From NCBI RefSeq assembly GCF_003259845.1, contig NZ_QLMJ01000017.1, positions 62,001 to 126,000 on the forward strand: a stretch of DNA of 64,000 nucleotides, given 5' to 3'. Source of the DNA: Actinoplanes lutulentus (GTDB lineage Bacteria; Actinomycetota; Actinomycetes; Mycobacteriales; Micromonosporaceae). Shown here one piece after another: positions 33,390-42,471 of the stretch; within the stretch, counting starts at the first letter, position 1; each line of letters begins with the position of its first letter. The position numbers and the translations under genes are program-made. Under the pieces are notes generated by a model. That model was given only the letters and a program-made list of their open reading frames with translations. It was not told the origin of the DNA and ran no database searches.

Positions 33390-33980
33390 ATGAAGACCCG
33401 CCCCTACCACCACGGTGACCTGCGAACCACGCTGCTGGCGCTAGCCGAGAACACCCTGCGTGACCGGGGCCCGGCCGAGCTGTCGCTGCGGGAGCTCGCC
33501 CGTGAGGCGGGGGTCAGCCCGGCCGCGCCGAGCCGCCACTTCAAGAACAAGCAGGCGCTCCTCGACGCGCTCGCGCTGGAGGGATACCAGCGGCTCACCG
33601 CCGCGATGACCGACGACCTGGTACGGGCCGGTGAGACGTTCGCCCGCAGGCTCGCCGCACTAACCCGCACCTACGTGGCCTTCGCGTCCACCCATCCGGC
33701 CCTGCTCGAATTGATGTTCACCCGCAAACACGAGCCCGATGCCTCCGACGAACTGATGGCGGCCACCCAGAAACTGCTGACGATGGCGACCGAAGTGATC
33801 GAGAACGGACAGCGCCGGGGCGAGGTCCGTGCCGGATCGATGGAGCTTCTCGCCGTACCCTTGATCGCTGTTCTGCAGGGTCTGACCGCGCTCGCTCTCA
33901 GCGGCGGATTCACCGACGAACAGGCCGAGCAGGGCCTGGAGGAGACGATCGCGTTCATCCTGCGCGGTTACGCGCCGTGA
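33390..33980 (+). CDS. TetR/AcrR family transcriptional regulator
   Basis: The 196-residue protein starts MKTRPYHHGDLRTTLLALAE and has the HTH SLRELAREAGVSPAAPSRHF KNKQALLDALA. The C-terminal domain resembles the TetR_C_33 / WHG type (AALTRTYVAFASTHPALLEL MF). It is divergent from the MBL-fold gene, which is its likely target. Confidence 0.92.
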   Translation: MKTRPYHHGDLRTTLLALAENTLRDRGPAELSLRELAREAGVSPAAPSRHFKNKQALLDALALEGYQRLTAAMTDDLVRAGETFARRLAALTRTYVAFASTHPALLELMFTRKHEPDASDELMAATQKLLTMATEVIENGQRRGEVRAGSMELLAVPLIAVLQGLTALALSGGFTDEQAEQGLEETIAFILRGYAP

Positions 33981-33984
33981 TCCC

Positions 33985-34004
33985 CTGCCGTCAGTGCACG
34001 GCAG
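33985..34004. terminator. Hairpin between convergent genes
   Basis: CTGCCGT (33985-33991) and ACGGCAG (33998-34004) with a 6-base loop lie at the junction of the convergent TetR and MFS gene ends. Confidence 0.5.
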
Positions 34005-35433
34005 CACCAGCCGGCGGAGCCCACTCGAACTGAGCCGCCATCTGTGCCTTCGTGGACCGCATCAGGACGAAAGCCACCGCCGCGCTGATCGCCGTGAGGC
34101 CCGCCGCCCACCAGAACACACTGGCGTAACCGTCGACCGCCGCGCCGAGCATGGAGCCCGCCTCCGAGTCGCTGACCGCGTCGGCGAACACGGTGGACAG
34201 CAGGGCCGTGCCGATCGAACCGCCGATCTGCGACGCGGTGTTGAGCATCGCGGAGGCGACACCCATGTCACCCCACGACACACCGAGCGTGCCCGTCGCG
34301 TAGGTGGTCGTGTAGAGCAGGCCGGCGCAGACCCCAATCAGCAGCAGCGCGGGCAGCACGTCGAGATAGCCGAAACCCTCGTCGATCCGGGCCAGCAGCA
34401 CCATGCCCACGGCGCCCAGGGTCAGGCCGCCAACAATCAGCGCGCGCGGCCCGAACTTCGGCAGCAGCGCCCGCGCGGCGCCGGCCGAGACCGCGATGAT
34501 GGTCAGATTCAGCGGCACGAACGCGAACCCTGCCCGCAGCGGTGAATAGCCGAGGTTCTGCTGGAAGTAGAACGTCAGGAACAGCAGCACCCCGAACATC
34601 GCGATGCCGAGAGCGGCGATCGCGAAGTACGAACCACCGCGGGTCGCGTGCCGGACCACGTGCAGCGGCAGCAGCGGCGCCGCGGCACGACTCTCGATCA
34701 GGACGAACGCGAGCAGCAGCAACGGCCCGGCGACCAGTGAGGCGATCGTCACGGGTGAGTCCCAGCCGCGCGACTCAGCGGACGAGAAACCGAAGACGAC
34801 GGCGAACAGACCGAGCGTCCCGGTGACCGCGCCGGGCACGTCGACGGCCTGCTTGCGCCGTTCGGTGTCCGCTCCGATGACCACCATTGCCATGATGGCG
34901 GCCGGGACCGCGAACACCAGGTTGACGTACATGCACCAGCGCCACGACAGCCACTCGGTCAGCGCGCCGCCGAGCAGCAGGCCCAGACCCGCGCCCGCAC
35001 CGGCGACCGCGCCGAAGATACCGAACGCCTTGCCCCGCTCCTTCGGGTCGGTGAACGTGGTGGACAGCAGCGCCAGCGCCGCCGGGGCCAGCAGCGCGGC
35101 GAACACACCCTGGCCGGCCCGGGCGATCACCAGCAGCGTGAAGCTCCCGGCGGCGCCACCGAGCGCGGAGGCCACCGCGAACCCGGCCAGGCCGGTCACG
35201 AACATCTGTTTTCTGCCGTACAGGTCGCCGAGGCGGCCACCGATCAGCAGCAGGGACCCGAACGCCAGGGCGTACGCGGTCACCACCCACTGCCGGTTGT
35301 CGTCACTGAAACCCAGGTCCACCTGGGCGGACGGCAACGCGATGTTGACGATGGTGGCGTCGAGAACCACCATCAGCTGTGCGACACCCACGGCTGCCAG
35401 GACAAGCCAGCGGGTGGCGGACGGTTGACTCAT
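33991..35433 (-). CDS. MFS transporter, DHA2 (14-helix) drug efflux family
   Basis: ATG 35433 has AAGGAG ten bases upstream and is preferred over 35481. The 480-residue protein has 14 membrane helices. The family motifs are present: VVLDATIVNIALPS (motif D1), GGRLGDLYGRKQMF (motif A) and an ERGKAFGIFGAVAGAGAGLG LLLGG segment (motif C). It should export small hydrophobic compounds using the proton gradient. No adjacent regulator shares its direction. The 5-prime leader has a hairpin (see 35478). Confidence 0.92.
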   Translation of the reverse strand: MSQPSATRWLVLAAVGVAQLMVVLDATIVNIALPSAQVDLGFSDDNRQWVVTAYALAFGSLLLIGGRLGDLYGRKQMFVTGLAGFAVASALGGAAGSFTLLVIARAGQGVFAALLAPAALALLSTTFTDPKERGKAFGIFGAVAGAGAGLGLLLGGALTEWLSWRWCMYVNLVFAVPAAIMAMVVIGADTERRKQAVDVPGAVTGTLGLFAVVFGFSSAESRGWDSPVTIASLVAGPLLLLAFVLIESRAAAPLLPLHVVRHATRGGSYFAIAALGIAMFGVLLFLTFYFQQNLGYSPLRAGFAFVPLNLTIIAVSAGAARALLPKFGPRALIVGGLTLGAVGMVLLARIDEGFGYLDVLPALLLIGVCAGLLYTTTYATGTLGVSWGDMGVASAMLNTASQIGGSIGTALLSTVFADAVSDSEAGSMLGAAVDGYASVFWWAAGLTAISAAVAFVLMRSTKAQMAAQFEWAPPAGAAVH

Positions 35434-35477
35434 AACCGGAAAGCTCCTTGGGTCGGGCGTCCGGGGCAGGCAGGAAC

Positions 35478-35495
35478 CCACCCCGTTGGGGGTGG
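35478..35495 (-). promoter_or_regulatory. Leader hairpin upstream of the MFS gene
   Basis: CCACCCC (35478-35484) and GGGGTGG (35489-35495) form a tight 4-base-loop hairpin 45 bases before the MFS start, in its presumed 5-prime leader. It may act as an attenuator or affect mRNA stability. Confidence 0.35.
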
Positions 35496-35686
35496 TCTCG
35501 CCCTTGCCCTGGCGTCACGACCGAGGAGTCGACGACAAGCCGGGAGAACCCGGAGAAGGCCAGATCGTCGAAACCTCACCGCCGAAGTCCCTGTGGGCCT
35601 CCGGCGCGGTGGCGAGGTTAGCAGCTCGATCCGCCCAGTGGGAAACCCGATCGAGAGGCTTGCGGGCGCGGGGCAGGATCGGACCC

Positions 35687-36244
35687 ATGAAGCTGCATGA
35701 GCGAATCGACGGGCGGCTGCGGGACTTCATCGAGGCGCAGCCGATGTTCTTCGTGGCCACCGCGCCGAACGGGCCGGGCGGCCACGTCAACGTCTCCCCC
35801 AAGGGCATGGGCGGCACATTCGTGGTGCTCGGCGAACACCGGGTGGCGTACCTGGATTACCACGGCAGCGGCGCCGAGACGACCGCCCACCTCAGCGAGA
35901 ACGGCCGGATCACCATCATGTTCTGCGCCTTCCAGGGCCCGCCCAACATCGTGCGCCTGTACGGTCACGGCCGTGCCGTCCCGATCACCAGCCCTGAGTA
36001 CGCCGAGCTACTCAGCCTGTTCCCCGCACCCCCGGACACACATGGTGCCCGCTCGGTCATCGACATCGAGGTCGACCGCATCAGCGATTCATGCGGCTAT
36101 TCGGTGCCCCTGATGGCGTACGAAGGTGATCGTGATCTGTTGATCCGCTCCCACGGACGCCGCAGCGACACGGATCTGACCGAATACCGCCGTGTGAAGA
36201 ACGCCGTCAGCATCGACGGCCGCCCCATCTTCCCCGAGGGCTGA
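35687..36244 (+). CDS. Pyridoxamine 5-phosphate oxidase family protein
   Basis: From ATG 35687 the 185-residue product reads FFVATAPNGPGGHVNVSPKG, VAYLDYHGSGAETTAHLSEN and GRITIMFCAFQGPPNIVRLY GHG. These are the flavin-binding segments of a split-barrel FMN or F420 family close to PdxH-like proteins. It lacks the PdxH C-terminal substrate residues, so it is probably a general flavin- or F420-linked reductase or binding protein. It is monocistronic. Confidence 0.88.
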   Translation: MKLHERIDGRLRDFIEAQPMFFVATAPNGPGGHVNVSPKGMGGTFVVLGEHRVAYLDYHGSGAETTAHLSENGRITIMFCAFQGPPNIVRLYGHGRAVPITSPEYAELLSLFPAPPDTHGARSVIDIEVDRISDSCGYSVPLMAYEGDRDLLIRSHGRRSDTDLTEYRRVKNAVSIDGRPIFPEG

Positions 36245-36272
36245 CCGTGTGAGTTCACGGTCGGCGGGGGCG

Positions 36273-36773
36273 TCAGGCCGGGGCGTGTCGGGTGGTGTGG
36301 ACGGTGAACGGGTCCAGGCCTGCGGCGGCGCGGCGTTCGTCCATCTGGGCGGGGTCTTCGCAGGGCCACGGGATCGGGGCGCCGTCGGTGACTCCGGCGA
36401 TCTGGGTGCCGTAGATCTGCGGGTGGCCCTCGTTGACCAGCAGGCGGTCGTGGAGCATCGCCAGCTGGGCCGCGTCGGCGTTGCCCGCGCGCACCGCCTC
36501 GGTCATCAGGGTCAGGGCACGCCGTTGTAGATGGAGCTGGCGGTCCGCGTGCTGCGCGATCAGCCACGCCCGGCGGGCTGCCTCCTCGCCGACGAGGTCG
36601 CGCGTGGGCCAGCCGTGTTCGTCGAGGATCTCGGCCAGCCGGTCGCCGTTGCGGACGGTGACTCGTCGATGCGCCAGCTGGGCGGTGAAGTCGTCGCTGA
36701 GCGCGCCGGGCTGCAGGGCGCGGTCCTCGTTCGTCATGGCGATCAGTTCCTGGGCGAGGGCTTCGTTGACCAT
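36273..36773 (-). CDS. DUF6624 family protein
   Basis: The 166-residue protein contains HGWPTRDLVGEEAARRAWLI AQHADRQLHLQRRALTLM and NEGHPQIYGTQI...PIPWPCED. This is the pattern of DUF6624, a family found scattered in bacteria with no proven function. It is cytoplasmic. It is divergent from the ECF sigma gene with 108 bases between, which carry the sigma gene's promoter. Confidence 0.75.
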   Translation of the reverse strand: MVNEALAQELIAMTNEDRALQPGALSDDFTAQLAHRRVTVRNGDRLAEILDEHGWPTRDLVGEEAARRAWLIAQHADRQLHLQRRALTLMTEAVRAGNADAAQLAMLHDRLLVNEGHPQIYGTQIAGVTDGAPIPWPCEDPAQMDERRAAAGLDPFTVHTTRHAPA

Positions 36774-36881
36774 GCGCCCACGGTAGGCATCCTGGCATTG
36801 ACGTCCTCCTACACCCTGGCCGAGGCTAGGCGTCTGACTATCGCGAATACTTGATGAAGCGGCAAAGGGTGGTGGGACGGA

Positions 36882-38411
36882 ATGCGCGCCACCCACACCG
36901 ACCTGACAGGGTTGGTCCGGGCGGCTCAAGCCGGGGACCGGGTCGCGCTCGAACAGCTCGTGGCGGCGCATCTGCCGGTGGTGTACACGCTGGTGGTCAA
37001 TGCGCTCGGTGAACATCCCGACGTCGATGACGTGGTACAGGACGTCATGGTCCGGGCCCTGCGACAGCTGGGGTCGCTGCGGTCGGCGGAGAGTTTCCGG
37101 CCCTGGCTGGCAGCCATTGCGATGCGGCAGATCAGCACTCATCAGCATCGGGTGAACCGGGCCGCCGACCAGTCGGCGCCGCTCGACGAGGTCTCACGGC
37201 TGCCTGACGCCGACGCTTCGTTCGAGGATGTCACTCATCTGCGGGTGGATCTGTCCGGGCAGCGGCGGCAGGTGCGCCGGGCCTCGCGCTGGCTCGATCC
37301 GGATGACCAGGCGCTGGCGTCGCTGTGGTGGCTGGAGGTGGCGGGCCAGCTGTCCCGGACCGAACTCGCTGACGCTCTCGGGATCAGCGTGATCCACGCG
37401 GGCGTGCGGGTTCAGCGGATGCGCGCCCAGCTCGACATCGGCCGGGCCATCGTGGCGGCGTCGGACGCCCGGCCGAGGTGTCCCCGCTTGACCGGTGAGC
37501 TGGCGGGATGGGACGGCGTGCCCGGCTCGCGGTGGCGCAAACGCCTGTCCCGGCACGTCCGGGACTGTCCGCACTGTCAGCGGGCGACCCGCGACATGAT
37601 GGCGACCGACCGGTTGCTGCCGAGTCTGGTGCTGTTCCCGGTGCCGGCGACACTGACCGCGGCGGTTCTTGCCAAGAGCGCGAGCGACGGCGGCGCTCTC
37701 GCCGCCGGCTCGATGGCCGGGGTGTTCAGCCAGCTGGCGCCACTCGCGGCCGCTCATCCGGTGGTGGCGACGGTGGCCGCGGGAGCCCTCGCCGCCGGCG
37801 CCACGGTCGGCGTAGCCGAACTGGCGAACCCGGAGCGCCCGGCGACGATCGCCGCGCCCGGCACAGCGGCGGGCGCGGCGCCGGCGCCGGTCGCATCGTC
37901 AGCGCCGGTCGCGCCGTCAGCGGAAGCCGGGCCGGCTGACCCGTCGTCCGCCGCGTCGGCCGGCGCCGGGCTTCTGCGAACGGGACCGGCCTCGCTGGAG
38001 TCGGCCAACGCCGCCGGCCGCTACGTCACGGCCGCCGCCGACCTCGGGATGCTGACCCAGGTCGGTCCCGGCAATACCGTCACGGCACGCCGCCAGGCGA
38101 CCTTCGACGTAGTCCGTGGGCTCGCCGACGCGCGGTGCTACTCCTTCCGGGTCACCGGCGGCCGATACCTGCGGCACTCGTCCTGGCGGGTCCGGCTGGA
38201 CCCCGACGACACCACCGCGCTCTTCCGCGGCGACGCCACCTTCTGCCCCCGGCCCGGCCAGGTCACCGGTTCCGTCACTCTCGAAGCGGCGAACTACCCC
38301 GGCTGGTTCCTGCGGCACCGCGCCGACGAGCTCTGGGTCGACCAGTCCGACACCACCGCCGGCTTCCGTGACGACACTTCCTTTTGGGTACGCCCACCGC
38401 TGGCTGAATGA
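36882..38411 (+). CDS. Membrane-anchored ECF sigma factor with ZAS-like segment and extracytoplasmic AbfB domain
   Basis: The 509-residue protein has, in order: sigma region 2 (10-90, HPDVDDVVQDVMVRALRQLG), region 4 (135-192, ELADALGISVIHAGVRVQRM), a zinc-finger anti-sigma-like segment (200-240) with His225-x3-Cys229-x2-Cys232, and hydrophobic segments (248-264 and 284-312). A Pro/Ala linker (315-368) and a complete AbfB (CBM42-type) domain (370-509, YLRHSSWRVRLDPDD, GWFLRHRADELWVDQSD) follow. The outer domain should bind arabinofuranose side chains and gate the sigma part. It is directly upstream of a GH62 arabinofuranosidase. ECF groups with fused anti-sigma and carbohydrate-binding tails are known (ECF52/53-like); AbfB is the unusual part. 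Confidence 0.85.
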   Translation: MRATHTDLTGLVRAAQAGDRVALEQLVAAHLPVVYTLVVNALGEHPDVDDVVQDVMVRALRQLGSLRSAESFRPWLAAIAMRQISTHQHRVNRAADQSAPLDEVSRLPDADASFEDVTHLRVDLSGQRRQVRRASRWLDPDDQALASLWWLEVAGQLSRTELADALGISVIHAGVRVQRMRAQLDIGRAIVAASDARPRCPRLTGELAGWDGVPGSRWRKRLSRHVRDCPHCQRATRDMMATDRLLPSLVLFPVPATLTAAVLAKSASDGGALAAGSMAGVFSQLAPLAAAHPVVATVAAGALAAGATVGVAELANPERPATIAAPGTAAGAAPAPVASSAPVAPSAEAGPADPSSAASAGAGLLRTGPASLESANAAGRYVTAAADLGMLTQVGPGNTVTARRQATFDVVRGLADARCYSFRVTGGRYLRHSSWRVRLDPDDTTALFRGDATFCPRPGQVTGSVTLEAANYPGWFLRHRADELWVDQSDTTAGFRDDTSFWVRPPLAE

Positions 38412-38435
38412 CCCGACCCTGCCACACGTAAGCGA

Positions 38436-38489
38436 ATAACAGGAATCGCTGAAATTGCTGTTCCCAGTGATTTTCCCAGGAACTGTTAT
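38436..38489. repeat. Inverted repeat in the sigma-GH62 intergenic region
   Basis: ATAACAG (38436-38442) and CTGTTAT (38483-38489) are perfect complements 40 bases apart, in an AT-richer stretch just after the sigma gene. It may be an operator pair or a weak terminator. Confidence 0.4.
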
Positions 38490-38563
38490 GTGCGGGTCAG
38501 CACCCGAGTCGCATCTCGTAAACACGCATTCACCTGCGGAAATACCGCTTGGACATGGACGCC

Positions 38564-38618
38564 TTGTAACATCGGAAATCATCTGGCAATATCGCCTCAC
38601 CAAATGTGAGCGCTCCCA
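38564..38618 (+). promoter_or_regulatory. GH62 promoter with CebR-like LacI-family operator
   Basis: TTGTAA (38564-38569), 17 bases, CAATAT (38587-38592) is a good sigma-70-type promoter for the gene at 38662. Just after the expected start point lies TGTGAGCGCTCCCA (38605-38618), 13 of 14 matches to the Streptomyces CebR box TGGGAGCGCTCCCA. A LacI-family repressor bound there would block elongation. Confidence 0.7.
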
Positions 38619-38661
38619 TTTTTGGTCATCTCGTTCCCACCCCGTTCCCCAGGAGTCCGGC

Positions 38662-40185
38662 ATGACAATGGGCAGTTACCGCGTACCCCCGCAATTAGCT
38701 GAAGTGACGCCGAGGGTGACTCGCCGCAGGCGGTGGCGCGGCGCTCTGGCCGCGCTGATCTTGTTGGCCGGAGGCGGAGCCGTCGCGGTGAGCGCGACGC
38801 CGGCATCGGCCGCGACGATCGATACCAGCGCTACATATGTGCTGGTCAACCGTGGTAGCGGGAAGGCGCTGGACGTCTACAACCTGGCTACCAGCGACGG
38901 CGCGCGAATCACTCAGTGGACGCGCAGTGACCAGGTGCAGCAGCAGTGGCAGTTCGTGGATTCCGGCGGCGGCTACTACCGGCTGAAGTCGAAGCATTCG
39001 GGCAAGGTCCTCGACATCTACAACTGGTCCACGACCGACGGCGGATCCGTCGTCCAATGGACTGACACCAATGCCGCAAACCAGCAGTTCAGCGTCCAGG
39101 ACATTGACGGCTATATCCAGCTGATCAACCGGAACAGTGGGAAGGCCGTCGAAGTCCAGGGCGCCGCGACCAGCGACGGCGCGAACGTTGTTCAGTACGC
39201 GGACTGGAACGGCGCCAACCAGCAGTGGCAGCTCGTGCGGCTCGGTGGCAGTACGCCGAGCACATCGCCGACGGCCGGCTGTTCCCTTCCGTCGTCATAC
39301 CGATGGACCTCGACCGGCTCGCTGGCGAACCCGAAGTCGGGGTGGGTGGCGCTCAAGGACTTCACCACGGTGCCCTACAACGGGCGGCAGCTTGTGTACG
39401 CGACCACGCACGACACCGGGACGACCTGGGGTTCGATGAACTTCGGGCTCTTCACGAACTGGTCGGACATGGCCTCGGCCGGCCAGAACACGATGTCGTC
39501 GGCCACCGTCGCGCCGTCGCTGTTCTACTTCGCGCCGAAGAGCATCTGGGTGCTCGCGTACCAGTGGGGGCCGACCGCGTTCTCCTACCGGACCTCGACC
39601 GATCCGACCAACGCGAACGGGTGGTCGGCCGCGCAGTCGCTCTTCACCGGCAGCATCTCCGGTTCCGGCACCGGGCCGATCGACCAGGCGATCATCGGCG
39701 ACGGCACGACCATGTACCTGTTCTTCGCCGGCGACAACGGGAAGATCTACCGGGCGAGCATGCCCATCGGTAACTTCCCGGGCAACTTCGGTAGTACGTC
39801 CACGGTCGTCATGAGCGATACGACCAACAACCTGTTCGAAGCACCTCAGGTCTACAAGGTTCAGGGCCAGAACCAGTACCTGATGATCGTCGAGGCGATC
39901 GGGTCGAACGGGCGGTACTTCCGGTCGTTCACGGCCAGCAGCCTGGGCGGCTCGTGGACTCCGCAGGCGGCGACCGAGGGCAACCCGTTCGCCGGCAAGG
40001 CCAACAGCGGCGCCACCTGGACGAACGACATCAGCCACGGTGAGCTGGTCCGGGTCAGCGCCGATCAGACGATGACCATTGACCCGTGCAACCTGCGGCT
40101 GCTCTACCAGGGCCGGTCACCCAGTTCCGGCGGTGACTACGGGCTGCTTCCGTACCGTCCGGGTCTGCTGACCCTGCAGCGCTGA
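38662..40185 (+). CDS. Secreted alpha-L-arabinofuranosidase: RICIN (CBM13) plus GH62
   Basis: ATG 38662 has AGGAG upstream. The 507-residue protein has a long signal peptide (Arg-rich n-region RRRRWRG, cleaved near ASAATI, about 52). A ricin-type trefoil of three repeats follows (GSGKALDVYN, HSGKVLDIYN, NSGKAVEVQG with QQWQ/QQF motifs; 55-195), then a Ser/Thr/Pro linker, then GH62 (205-507). Catalytic residues are Asp233 (LKDFTTVPYNG), Asp341 (GPIDQ) and Glu393 (LFEAPQ). It removes arabinose from arabinoxylan outside the cell. A perfect terminator follows. Confidence 0.95.
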   Translation: MTMGSYRVPPQLAEVTPRVTRRRRWRGALAALILLAGGGAVAVSATPASAATIDTSATYVLVNRGSGKALDVYNLATSDGARITQWTRSDQVQQQWQFVDSGGGYYRLKSKHSGKVLDIYNWSTTDGGSVVQWTDTNAANQQFSVQDIDGYIQLINRNSGKAVEVQGAATSDGANVVQYADWNGANQQWQLVRLGGSTPSTSPTAGCSLPSSYRWTSTGSLANPKSGWVALKDFTTVPYNGRQLVYATTHDTGTTWGSMNFGLFTNWSDMASAGQNTMSSATVAPSLFYFAPKSIWVLAYQWGPTAFSYRTSTDPTNANGWSAAQSLFTGSISGSGTGPIDQAIIGDGTTMYLFFAGDNGKIYRASMPIGNFPGNFGSTSTVVMSDTTNNLFEAPQVYKVQGQNQYLMIVEAIGSNGRYFRSFTASSLGGSWTPQAATEGNPFAGKANSGATWTNDISHGELVRVSADQTMTIDPCNLRLLYQGRSPSSGGDYGLLPYRPGLLTLQR

Positions 40186-40195
40186 CGCGATCGAT

Positions 40196-40223
40196 GCGGC
40201 CCGGAGGGTTTCCTCCGGGCCGC
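40196..40223. terminator. Bidirectional terminator between GH62 and aldo-keto reductase genes
   Basis: GCGGCCCGGAGG (40196-40207) pairs perfectly with CCTCCGGGCCGC (40212-40223) around GTTT, followed by GTTTTG. Confidence 0.9.
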
Positions 40224-40230
40224 GTTTTGA

Positions 40231-41091
40231 TCAGGCCTCGGGGATCGGCATGCCGAAGTTGGCGAGGGTGACGGCGGTGGGCTCGGGGCCGCCGCGTTTG
40301 CCGGTGTCCAGGGCGTCGATCGCGGCCAGCTCCTCGGCGGTCAGGTCGAAGCCGAAGACGTCGAAGTTCTCGGCGATGCGCTTCGGGTTCGTCGACTTCG
40401 GGATGACCGAGCGGCCCTGCTGGAGGTGCCAGCGCAGCATCACCTGCGCCGGCGTCCGGCCGTGCGCCGCCGCGATCTTGCCGATCACCGGGTCCTGCAG
40501 GGTGCTGGTGTGCCCGCTGTCGCGGTAGAACGTGATGCCGCCGATCGGGGACCACGCCTGGGTGATGATGCCGTGCTTCTCGCCGAAGGCGCGTACCTCG
40601 GCCTGGGTGAAGTACGGGTGGACCTCGATCTGGTTGATCGCCGGCACGACGGTGGCCGTGTCGAGCAGCCGGGTCAGGTGGTCGACCATGAAGTTGCTGA
40701 CCCCGATCGCGCGGACCTTGCCGTCGGCGAGCAGGGTCTCCAGGGCGCGGTACGCCTCCAGGGTCCGGTCGAACTCCGACGGCAGCGCCTGGTGCAGGAT
40801 CAGCAGGTCGATCTGGTCGACGCCGAGTTTGGCAGCGCTCTTCTCGAAGCCGTGCAGCGTTTCGGCGTACCCGAAATCGCTGATCCAGATCTTGGTCTCG
40901 ACGAACACGTCGTCGCGTCCGCGGATCGCCTCGCCGACGCCGCGCTCGTTGCCGTACGCAGCGGCGGTGTCGATGTGCCGGTAGCCGGCCGATAACGCCT
41001 CACCGACGGCGATGCGCGTCTCGTCGGGCGGCGTCTGGAAGACGCCGAAGCCGATCTCCGGCATGGTCACGCCGTTGTTCAAAGTCAGCAT
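40231..41091 (-). CDS. Aldo/keto reductase
   Basis: ATG 41091 has AAAGGAA upstream. The 286-residue protein has GYRHIDTAAAYGNERGVGEA (Asp and Tyr of the catalytic tetrad), FVETKIW (Lys), and LLILHQALPS, where the usual HWP is HQA but the catalytic His is kept. It ends with the NADPH segment SVIPKSTNPKRIAEN. It resembles 2,5-diketo-gluconate reductases. It is cotranscribed downstream of the DUF2255 gene (11 bases apart). Confidence 0.93.
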   Translation of the reverse strand: MLTLNNGVTMPEIGFGVFQTPPDETRIAVGEALSAGYRHIDTAAAYGNERGVGEAIRGRDDVFVETKIWISDFGYAETLHGFEKSAAKLGVDQIDLLILHQALPSEFDRTLEAYRALETLLADGKVRAIGVSNFMVDHLTRLLDTATVVPAINQIEVHPYFTQAEVRAFGEKHGIITQAWSPIGGITFYRDSGHTSTLQDPVIGKIAAAHGRTPAQVMLRWHLQQGRSVIPKSTNPKRIAENFDVFGFDLTAEELAAIDALDTGKRGGPEPTAVTLANFGMPIPEA

Positions 41092-41102
41092 GGAAGTTCC
41101 TT

Positions 41103-41507
41103 TCAGCTGATGGGAAGCAGGCGGATGGTGACCGCGGCGGCGTCCTGCCCGACGACGGAGCCGACGATCGCGGGCCCGTATCGGTCGTATTTGGCGTGGT
41201 AGGCGGCGTCGATGCCGGCGTGCACGCCGGACGCCGGCTGGTCGAAGGTGACCTCGCGTTCGAGACCGCCGGCTCGGATCCGGCCGGTGCCGCTGCGCAG
41301 GGCGCGGGCGTACCAGGGATTGGCCGGTCCGCGGGCCGAGCGGACGTAGAGGTCGTCGCCGGCGCGCACCACCCACATGGTCACGTAGGGGCGCAGGGTG
41401 CCGTCCGGCCGCCGCGAGGCGAGCCCGAGTTCTTCGGCGCGGCCGATCGCCGTCAGCTCGCCGGTCGTCCAGGTGGTGGTTGTCGCTTCGTGTGCCACGT
41501 CTTCCAT
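41103..41507 (-). CDS. DUF2255 family protein
   Basis: The 134-residue protein reads TTGELTAIGRAEELGLASRR, DGTLRPYVTMWVVRAGDDLY VRSARGPANPWY and GRIRAGGLEREVTF, the DUF2255 pattern related to split-barrel nitroreductase (deazaflavin) folds. It is first in an operon with the aldo/keto reductase, so a redox role in a shared pathway is plausible. Confidence 0.82.
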   Translation of the reverse strand: MEDVAHEATTTTWTTGELTAIGRAEELGLASRRPDGTLRPYVTMWVVRAGDDLYVRSARGPANPWYARALRSGTGRIRAGGLEREVTFDQPASGVHAGIDAAYHAKYDRYGPAIVGSVVGQDAAAVTIRLLPIS

Positions 41508-41625
41508 ACAACTCCACCTCACGACACCGAGGGAGCCTCTGCGGAAAGGGGTAACAGCAGAAACCCCCATTGGGTACGCGGTGGCCTGACGGGAACCTGC
41601 CCGGGATCGTGTCCGTCGAAGCGTC

Positions 41626-42111
<486 letters not shown>

Positions 42112-42188
42112 CGAGTTACCTGGTGTGATGTGCGAGGCGGTGGGTAATGGCACGGGCGTTCGAAGAACCGGATCGGAAGGACGGCGCC

Positions 42189-42401
42189 ATGACTGACCCG
42201 AGCAACGCCACGACGGGTGACAACCGGGTGAAGGACCCCGAGGACTGGACGACCGGGGACGAGCCGGCAACCGGGGCGCAGGAGTCCTATCTGCACACCC
42301 TGGCCACCGAGGCGCACGAGGAGGTCCCGGACAACCTGACCAAGGCCGAGGCCTCCCAGCACATCGACGACCTGCAGGAGAAGACCGGCCGAGGCCGATG
42401 A
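42189..42401 (+). CDS. DUF3072 family protein
   Basis: ATG 42189 with GGAAGGA upstream gives 70 residues: KDPEDWTTGDEPATGAQESY, LHTLATEAHEEVPDNLTKAE ASQHIDDLQ. This matches DUF3072, a small protein family resembling SAP/Lsr2-tail helices and common in actinobacteria. Function not established; it is highly soluble. Confidence 0.85.
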   Translation: MTDPSNATTGDNRVKDPEDWTTGDEPATGAQESYLHTLATEAHEEVPDNLTKAEASQHIDDLQEKTGRGR

Positions 42402-42471
42402 CGATCCGCCGGGCCGGTGACAGGACCTTCACCGGCCCGGCGGGATCAGTGCGGGAATTAGAGTGGCCGCT

